In this document: one piece after another, positions 22,731 through 27,576 of the stretch
Position numbering within the stretch: position 1 is the first letter of the stretch
Layout of the letters: each line of letters starts with the position of its first letter
Assembly: GCA_900770895.1 (NCBI GenBank)
Contig: CAAGMF010000280.1
Span: 1-27,576, forward strand
Length of the DNA stretch: 27,576 nt
Reading direction: 5' to 3'
Source: an uncultured Mitsuokella sp.
Lineage (GTDB): Bacteria; Bacillota; Negativicutes; Selenomonadales; Selenomonadaceae
Position numbers and translations under genes: made by a program
The notes under the pieces: model-generated
Told to the model about the DNA's origin: nothing
Databases searched by the model: none
What the model saw: the letters and a program-made list of their open reading frames with translations, nothing else

Positions 22731-23573
22731 ATGGATGTACGTTATTCCGTTAATCCCGAGGATTTCAAGCGCTACAACACCGAGGAGATACGCAAGGAGT
22801 TCCTCATCGAGAACCTGTTCCAGCCGGACAAAGTGACGGCCGTGTACTCGCATGTGGACCGCATGGTCACGTTCGGCTGCATGCCGGTCAATGAGACCGT
22901 ATCGCTCGACAAGGGTATCGATGTCTGGCATAATTTCGGTACGAAATTCATCCTCGAGCGCCGCGAGATCGGCATATTCAACGTTGGCGGTGCCGGCACG
23001 ATCACGGCGGATGGCACGACCTACGAGCTCGGCTACAAAGATTGCCTCTATGTGACGATGGGCACGAAAGAGGTCAAGTTCGCCAGCAAGGACAGTGCGA
23101 AACCGGCGAAGTTCTACATGGTATCGGCTCCGGCGCACAAGCCGTGCCAGACGAAGCTCCTGACGCTGGCCGATGCGCGCAAGGTCCCCTGCGGCTCGAT
23201 GGAGCAGGCGAATGACCGCGTCATCAATCAGTTCATCCATCCGGATGTGCTCGAGACCTGCCAGCTCTCGATGGGCATGACCGCCCTGAAGCCGGGCTCT
23301 GTCTGGAACACGATGCCGGCCCATACGCATGAGCGCCGCATGGAGATCTACTTCTACTTCGAGGTGCCGGAGGACGATGTCGTATTCCATATGATGGGTC
23401 AGGGTGACGAGACGCGTCACGTCGTCATGCATGGCGAGCAGGCCATCATCAGCCCGTCCTGGAGCATCCATGCCGGCTGCGGCACATCGAACTATACGTT
23501 CATCTGGGCCATGGGCGGCGAGAATAAGACATTCGACGACATGGACAACATCGCCAAGACCGACCTCCGCTGA
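22731..23573 (+). CDS. kduI: 5-keto-4-deoxyuronate isomerase
   Basis: A 280-residue cupin-type isomerase, the usual length. Zinc ligands are visible as His198 and His200 in PAHTHERRME, Glu205 in the same stretch, and His247 in SIHAGC, matching the E. coli pattern shifted by two. It converts 5-keto-4-deoxyuronate (5-dehydro-4-deoxy-D-glucuronate), from unsaturated oligouronides, to 2,5-diketo-3-deoxygluconate. The ATG at 22731 lies eight bases after AGGAGG; the upstream ATG at 22710 would place the Shine-Dalgarno inside the gene and is rejected. Its product is the substrate of the next gene, kduD. Confidence 0.95.
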   Translation: MDVRYSVNPEDFKRYNTEEIRKEFLIENLFQPDKVTAVYSHVDRMVTFGCMPVNETVSLDKGIDVWHNFGTKFILERREIGIFNVGGAGTITADGTTYELGYKDCLYVTMGTKEVKFASKDSAKPAKFYMVSAPAHKPCQTKLLTLADARKVPCGSMEQANDRVINQFIHPDVLETCQLSMGMTALKPGSVWNTMPAHTHERRMEIYFYFEVPEDDVVFHMMGQGDETRHVVMHGEQAIISPSWSIHAGCGTSNYTFIWAMGGENKTFDDMDNIAKTDLR

Positions 23574-23630
23574 GGAAGGGCGTCAGAGCGATAGGACTTG
23601 ATGATTTTTGTGAAAGGGGTAAATCTGGAC

Positions 23631-24416
23631 ATGGATATGGCAAAACAGTTCTCCCTGGAGGGCAAAGTTGCTCTCGTAACCGGTGCAGCCTATGGCATAG
23701 GCTATGCGATAGCGAAGGCTTTTGCAGCTGCAGGCGCGAAAATCGCTTTTAACTGCCGCGGTGAAGAGCACATGAAGAAGGCGCTCGAGGCCTACAAGAA
23801 AGATGGCATCGATGCCAAAGGCTATTTCTGCGACGTCACGAAAGAGGACGAAGTGCAGAAGATGGTCGCGGACATAGAGAAAGACCTCGGCACAATCGAC
23901 ATCCTCGTCAACAATGCCGGCATTATCAAGCGCATTCCGATGCTCGAGATGAAGGCCGAGGAGTTCCGTCAGGTCGTAGATATCGACCTCAATGCGCCGT
24001 TCATCGTGTCGAAGGCCGTCATACCGGGCATGCAGAAAAAAGGTCACGGCAAGATTATCAACATCTGCTCGATGATGAGTGAGCTCGGCCGCGAGACCGT
24101 ATCGGCCTACGCCGCTGCCAAGGGCGGACTCAAGATGCTCACGCGCAACATCGCCTCGGAGTACGGCGCGGACAACATCCAGTGCAACGGCATCGGCCCG
24201 GGCTATATCGCTACGCCGCAGACGGCCCCGCTGCGCACGCCGGGACATCCGTTCAACTCGTTCATCCTGTCGAAGACTCCGGCCAACCGCTGGGGCACGC
24301 CGGAGGACCTCATGGGGCCGGCCGTATTCCTCGCTTCGGACGCTTCGAATTTCGTCAACGGGCATATCCTCTATGTCGATGGCGGCATCCTGGCCTACAT
24401 CGGCAAGCAGCCCTGA
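23631..24416 (+). CDS. kduD: SDR-family 2-deoxy-D-gluconate 3-dehydrogenase / DKG reductase
   Basis: A 261-residue short-chain dehydrogenase. The NAD(P)-binding motif is TGAAYGIG (17-24), NNAG is at 94-97, and the catalytic Ser is in the SMMS stretch (147-150) with Tyr160 and Lys164 (YAAAK). The C-terminus is VNGHILYVDGGILAYIGKQP. By context it reduces 2,5-diketo-3-deoxygluconate to KDG. The sequence also strongly recalls proteins often annotated as gluconate 5-dehydrogenase (NICSMMSELGRETVSAYAAAKGG), so activity on 5-ketogluconate is a real alternative. The ATG at 23631 follows AAAGGGG at a long 11-base spacing; earlier in-frame starts lack homology. Confidence 0.88.
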   Translation: MDMAKQFSLEGKVALVTGAAYGIGYAIAKAFAAAGAKIAFNCRGEEHMKKALEAYKKDGIDAKGYFCDVTKEDEVQKMVADIEKDLGTIDILVNNAGIIKRIPMLEMKAEEFRQVVDIDLNAPFIVSKAVIPGMQKKGHGKIINICSMMSELGRETVSAYAAAKGGLKMLTRNIASEYGADNIQCNGIGPGYIATPQTAPLRTPGHPFNSFILSKTPANRWGTPEDLMGPAVFLASDASNFVNGHILYVDGGILAYIGKQP

Positions 24417-24472
24417 CCTCGAGCTGAGTAGATAGAGCAGAGCAAAATCGATTAAAAAGGAGTTTCATAAAC

Positions 24473-25117
24473 ATGGATAAGAATCAGACTGCAGCCAAGC
24501 TCGCAGAGCAGGGCATCATCGCCGTCGTGCGTGGCAAGACCTGCGAAGACGGTATAAAGATAGCGGATGCCTGCATCGCTGGTGGCGTAAAGGCCATCGA
24601 GCTGGCATTCACGACGCCGAACGGCCCGAAAGCCATCGAGACGCTCGTCAATAAATACGCCAACGACCCCGATGTCATCATCGGTGCCGGCACCGTGCTC
24701 GATCCTACTTCCTGCCGCATCGCTATCATAGCTGGCGCGAAGTTCATCGTTTCTCCGGCCTTTGACGAAGAGGTCGTGCGCATGTGCAACCTCTATCGTG
24801 TCGTATCGTGCCCGGGCGTCATGACGCCGGGCGGAGTCGTCGACGCGCTGAAAGCCGGCGCCGATATAGTCAAGATATTCCCGGGCGACATTGTCGGCCC
24901 GAAGATGATAAAAGATATCCATGGTCCGCTGCCGCAGGCCCCCCTTATGCCTTCGGGCGGCGTGAGCGTGGACAACACTGCCGATTGGCTGAATGCAGGT
25001 GCCATAGCCGTATCAGCCGGCGGCAGCCTGACCGGCCCGGCCAAGACCGGCGATTACGCCGGCGTCACGGCCAAGGCCCGGGAATTCGTTCAGGCCGTAG
25101 CGAAAGCACGCGCCTGA
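24473..25117 (+). CDS. kdgA: KDPG/KHG aldolase
   Basis: A 214-residue class I aldolase. Catalytic residues are Arg20 (VVRG), Glu43 (AIELAFTTP) and the Schiff-base Lys134 (DIVKIFPGD). GAGTVLDP (71-78), SPAFDEE and MPSGGV are the usual phosphate and substrate loops. It splits KDPG to pyruvate and glyceraldehyde-3-phosphate and completes the KDG branch. A Shine-Dalgarno AAGGAG lies about ten bases before the ATG. It is last in the kdg cluster, followed by a strong terminator. The name eda would serve equally. Confidence 0.94.
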   Translation: MDKNQTAAKLAEQGIIAVVRGKTCEDGIKIADACIAGGVKAIELAFTTPNGPKAIETLVNKYANDPDVIIGAGTVLDPTSCRIAIIAGAKFIVSPAFDEEVVRMCNLYRVVSCPGVMTPGGVVDALKAGADIVKIFPGDIVGPKMIKDIHGPLPQAPLMPSGGVSVDNTADWLNAGAIAVSAGGSLTGPAKTGDYAGVTAKAREFVQAVAKARA

Positions 25118-25162
25118 ACGCGAACCCCCTAATCTTCTTTTCTCTCTAAATTTTCCTTCCCC

Positions 25163-25195
25163 AAAGGCAGGCCCTGCACCGCAGAGCCTGCCTTT
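25163..25195 (+). terminator. Terminator after kdgA
   Basis: AAAGGCAGGC and GCCTGCCTTT form a perfect ten-base-pair stem, with an inner CTGC/GCAG stem closing loop ACC. A flanking A and T on each side could let it work in both directions, though the T run is only three bases. Confidence 0.78.
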
Positions 25196-25211
25196 CACGT
25201 TTGCGCAGGGA

Positions 25212-25240
25212 TTGACAGTAATGCCTTTTTAGAGTAGAAT
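25212..25240 (+). promoter_or_regulatory. Promoter of glmS
   Basis: TTGACA (25212-25217), a 17-base spacer and TAGAAT (25235-25240); start expected near 25247. It is close to consensus, as expected for a constitutive gene controlled after transcription by its ribozyme. Confidence 0.88.
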
Positions 25241-25246
25241 AGCAAA

Positions 25247-25262
25247 GTACTCGGACGAGTAC
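25247..25262 (+). other. 5'-terminal hairpin of the glmS transcript
   Basis: GTACTC and GAGTAC form a perfect stem around GGAC, beginning at about the predicted first base. Such 5' hairpins can protect mRNA. A further possible stem, CCAGA/TCTGG, lies at about 25272-25293, before the ribozyme. Confidence 0.4.
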
Positions 25263-25310
25263 AGGAGAAATCCAGATCACACCTGCTGTCTGGTGTAGAA
25301 AAAAGATCAT

Positions 25311-25455
25311 ATCTTAGCGCTAGTCCTGCAGCCGTGCAGCTGCAGGGGACGAGGAGAAGGTTGTCGAGTAGTCAGCGGATGCCTTCCGGCCGCTCCGGCC
25401 GATAGAAGCCTCTAAAGCCCGCATGCGAGTGCGGGGACAGATGAGGTGGGGGAGC
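25311..25455 (+). ncRNA. glmS ribozyme: glmS self-cleaving ribozyme-riboswitch
   Basis: This RNA senses glucosamine-6-phosphate and cuts itself, marking the glmS mRNA for decay. The cleavage context is TTA/GCGC, with the cut predicted between 25316 and 25317. P1 is CCTGCAGC/GCTGCAGG at 25325-25346. The conserved core follows: GGACGAGG (25347-25354), AAGGTTGTCGA, then AGCGGATGCCTTCCGGC (25374-25390). P4 is CCCGCA/TGCGGG at 25418-25435, followed by GATGAGGTGG. These elements and their order match the known glmS class, and glmS starts about 30 bases downstream. Outer limits are approximate. Confidence 0.93.
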
Positions 25456-25487
25456 ACAGCAGGACAACAGAATATGGAGGTATCATT

Positions 25488-27317
25488 ATGTGTGGTATCG
25501 TTGGTTACGTCGGTGAGCGTCCGGCGGCGGATTTCCTGCTGGAGGGGCTTTCGAAGCTCGAGTATCGCGGCTATGATTCGGCAGGCATCGCTGTCTATGA
25601 TGGCAATCACATCCGCGTCGAGAAGAGCGTCGGCCGTCTGGCTGCCCTGCGCGACAAGCTGAAGGACGACATGCCGCAGGGCTGCGTCGGCATCGGTCAC
25701 ACGCGCTGGGCAACGCACGGTCGTCCGTCGGACAAGAACGCTCATCCGCATACGGACTGCACCGGTGATTTCGTTGTCGTGCACAACGGCATCATCGAGA
25801 ACTACCTCGCACTGAAGGAAGAACTCATCGAGAAGGGACACACATTCAAATCCGATACGGATACCGAGGTCGTGCCGCATCTGCTCGAAGAGGTCTACAA
25901 CGGCGACTTCGTCGCCTCGGTGCGCGAGGTACTGCGCCGCATCGAGGGCTCGTACTCCCTCGTGTTCATGTGCAAAGACCATCCGGAAGAGCTCATATGC
26001 ACGAAGCAGGACAACCCGCTCGTCATCGGACTCGGCGATGGTGAGAACTTCATCGCCTCGGATATACCGGCCCTGATCCAGCATACGCGCCGCACCTATA
26101 TACTGGCAGATGGCGAGCTGGCTGTCGTAAAGAAGGACTCCATCGCGATAACGAATCGCAACGGCGAGCCGATCACGAAGAAGGTATTCGAGGTCAACTG
26201 GAATGCCGAGGCCGCGGAGAAGGGCGGCTACGAGCATTTCATGCTCAAGGAGATCAACGAGCAGCCAAAGGCTGTGCGTGACACCATGAGCCAGCGCATC
26301 GCGAAGGACGGCCGGTCCATCGTCATGGATGAGCTGAAATGGAATGCCGAGTATCTCAAATCGTTCAACAAGATCTATATCGTAGCCTGCGGCACGGCCT
26401 ATCACGCCGGACTCGTCGGCAAATACTACATCGAGCGCATGGTGCGCACGCTCGTAGAGGTCGATGTGGCTTCGGAGTTCCGCTATCGTGATCCGATCCT
26501 CGATGACAAGACGATGCTCATCGTCGTCTCGCAGTCGGGTGAGACGAGCGACACGCTGGCTGCGCTGAAAGAAGCGAACCGCAAGGGCGCTCATACGCTG
26601 GCCATCACGAACGTCGTCGGCTCCTCCATCGCTCGCGAGGCTGACCAGGTCCTGTATACCTGGGCTGGCCCGGAGATCGCCGTGGCCTCGACGAAGGCCT
26701 ACACGACGCAGCTCATCCTGTTCTTCATGCTCGCGCTCTACATGGCTGAGATAAAGGGCACGATGTCTGAGGACGAGGTCGCCCGTCTCGTCGGCCTGCT
26801 GCAGAAGGTGCCGGCTCAGATCAGCGAGACGCTGTCCGATGTCGATCCGATCAAGACATTTGCCAAGCAGTACGGCTTCAACGAGGATGTATTCTACATC
26901 GGCCGCTCGCTCGACTACGATGTAGCCCTCGAGGGCGCGCTGAAGCTCAAAGAGATATCCTACATCCATGCCGAGGCCTACGCTGCTGGCGAGCTCAAGC
27001 ATGGCACTTTGGCCCTGATCGTCGAGGGCGTACCGGTCATCGCGCTGGCTACGCAGAAGAGCGTCTATGAGAAGACCCTCTCGAACATCAAGGAGGTCAA
27101 GGCTCGCGATGCCATCGTCATCGGCATCGCTGCCGCTGGCGATGAGGAGCTCGAGAAATACGTCGATCACGTCATCTATGTGCCGGAGACCGATGAGCTC
27201 CTCATCCCGATTCTGACGGTCGTGCCGCTCCAGCTGCTCGCTTACTACGCTGCTATCACGCGTGGCTGCGACGTCGACAAGCCGCGCAACCTCGCGAAGT
27301 CCGTCACCGTCGAGTAA
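25488..27317 (+). CDS. glmS: Glucosamine-fructose-6-phosphate aminotransferase (isomerizing)
   Basis: A 609-residue enzyme, the usual length. The N-terminal glutaminase domain uses Cys2 (MCGIVGYVG) as nucleophile, with GHTRWATHG and SDTDTEVVPHLLEE. Two SIS domains follow, with ACGTAYHAG, VSQSGETSDTLAALK and ASTKAYTTQL, and the C-terminus is the canonical DKPRNLAKSVTVE. It makes glucosamine-6-phosphate from fructose-6-phosphate and glutamine, the first step toward peptidoglycan and LPS amino sugars. The start at 25488 is fixed by the need for Cys2 and by GGAGG seven bases upstream; the longer frame from 25446 is rejected. It is controlled by the ribozyme in its leader. Confidence 0.98.
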   Translation: MCGIVGYVGERPAADFLLEGLSKLEYRGYDSAGIAVYDGNHIRVEKSVGRLAALRDKLKDDMPQGCVGIGHTRWATHGRPSDKNAHPHTDCTGDFVVVHNGIIENYLALKEELIEKGHTFKSDTDTEVVPHLLEEVYNGDFVASVREVLRRIEGSYSLVFMCKDHPEELICTKQDNPLVIGLGDGENFIASDIPALIQHTRRTYILADGELAVVKKDSIAITNRNGEPITKKVFEVNWNAEAAEKGGYEHFMLKEINEQPKAVRDTMSQRIAKDGRSIVMDELKWNAEYLKSFNKIYIVACGTAYHAGLVGKYYIERMVRTLVEVDVASEFRYRDPILDDKTMLIVVSQSGETSDTLAALKEANRKGAHTLAITNVVGSSIAREADQVLYTWAGPEIAVASTKAYTTQLILFFMLALYMAEIKGTMSEDEVARLVGLLQKVPAQISETLSDVDPIKTFAKQYGFNEDVFYIGRSLDYDVALEGALKLKEISYIHAEAYAAGELKHGTLALIVEGVPVIALATQKSVYEKTLSNIKEVKARDAIVIGIAAAGDEELEKYVDHVIYVPETDELLIPILTVVPLQLLAYYAAITRGCDVDKPRNLAKSVTVE

Positions 27318-27357
27318 TCGTAATGAAGCTGCCTCTGCTGACAGGGGCGTATGATAC

Positions 27358-27397
27358 AGACTGCCGCATTCCTGTTGTGGGATGCGGCAGTCTTTTT
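27358..27397 (+). terminator. Terminator after glmS
   Basis: AGACTGCCGCATTCC pairs with GGGATGCGGCAGTCT (one G-T wobble) around TGTTGT, followed by a TTTTT run. It separates glmS from groES. Confidence 0.92.
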
Positions 27398-27446
27398 AGC
27401 TTGCGGAAATCTTTCTTTGTTTTTTTGACTTTTTTACACACAGCTC

Positions 27447-27478
27447 TTGACATTTTGACCTAAATGGATTAGTATAAT
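27447..27478 (+). promoter_or_regulatory. Promoter of groES
   Basis: TTGACA (27447-27452) and TATAAT (27473-27478) are both perfect, but 20 bases apart rather than 17. An alternative pair with less perfect boxes may be used. The start would lie near 27485, at the edge of the CIRCE element. Confidence 0.65.
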
Positions 27479-27486
27479 AACCGTAG

Positions 27487-27513
27487 TTAGCACTCAGGCA
27501 CATTGAGTGCTAA
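27487..27513. promoter_or_regulatory. CIRCE operator (HrcA binding site)
   Basis: TTAGCACTC and GAGTGCTAA are perfect inverted repeats separated by exactly nine bases, the full CIRCE consensus. HrcA bound here represses the groES operon until heat or unfolded protein titrates GroEL. Confidence 0.98.
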
Positions 27514-27554
27514 CAAAACTAAACATGTATTTTATTTGTAGGAGGAAGATACCT

Positions 27555-27576
27555 ATGATTAAGCCATTGGGCGAAA
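27555..27576 (+). CDS. groES: Co-chaperonin GroES, 5' end only
   Basis: Only the first seven codons are in the window, reading MIKPLGE, which fits the conserved GroES start. TAGGAGGAAG lies upstream at a good distance. The gene follows a CIRCE operator and a strong promoter, the standard arrangement for groES-groEL. The rest is cut off by the window end. Confidence 0.88.

Noticed and set aside
25320..27170. A minus-strand open frame of about 615 codons opposite glmS.
   Set aside because: It is a shadow of glmS and would run through the ribozyme; no motif is seen.

Overview
The window most likely comes from a motile, diderm (outer-membrane-bearing) Firmicute of the class Negativicutes; a Selenomonas-like member of the Selenomonadaceae fits best (inference from gene content, not a database match). 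Firmicute traits are an Mbl-type MreB followed directly by FlhO/FlhP-like rod proteins, Lac-family PTS enzymes, a glmS ribozyme, a CIRCE element before groES and a DUF815 ATPase. Outer-membrane traits are a porin, a TpsB/TpsA secretion pair, and the P- and L-ring proteins FlgI and FlgH. Every gene I can support lies on the + strand.

Region 1 (1-1409): a stand-alone CheY-like receiver protein overlaps (ATGA) an RpiR/MurR-type HTH-SIS regulator, followed by a strong terminator.

Region 2 (1410-11687): an apparent nine-gene beta-glucan operon bounded by terminators. In order it encodes a cellobiose/lichenan PTS EIIC, a coiled-coil outer-membrane porin, EIIB, EIIA, a GH1 6-phospho-beta-glucosidase, a GH16 licheninase, a GH9 endoglucanase, a TpsB transporter with a single visible POTRA, and an unusually short TpsA-like exoprotein. 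Together these form an envelope-spanning route: exported glucanases cut mixed-linkage glucan, the porin admits oligomers, the PTS phosphorylates and imports cellobiose-like disaccharides, and the GH1 enzyme splits them. The role of the TpsB/TpsA pair is the most novel question in the window.

Region 3 (11688-17896): mbl, flgF (flhO-like), flgG, flgA, flgH, flgI and a muramidase-less flgJ, with a good promoter before mbl, a sigma-28-like site before flgG and a strong terminator after flgJ. FlgH has no lipobox cysteine.

Region 4 (17897-20360): a DUF815 AAA+ ATPase and an EamA/DMT permease, then a 160-bp palindromic MITE/REP-like element.

Region 5 (20361-25195): a LacI-family regulator (probably KdgR-like) with its own promoter and two dyad operators, then kdgK, kduI, kduD and kdgA. 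These convert 5-keto-4-deoxyuronate, from pectin or other uronates, through KDG and KDPG to pyruvate and glyceraldehyde-3-phosphate. No lyase or transporter lies nearby.

Region 6 (25196-27576): a consensus promoter, a glmS self-cleaving ribozyme, glmS, a terminator, then the CIRCE-controlled promoter and first codons of groES.
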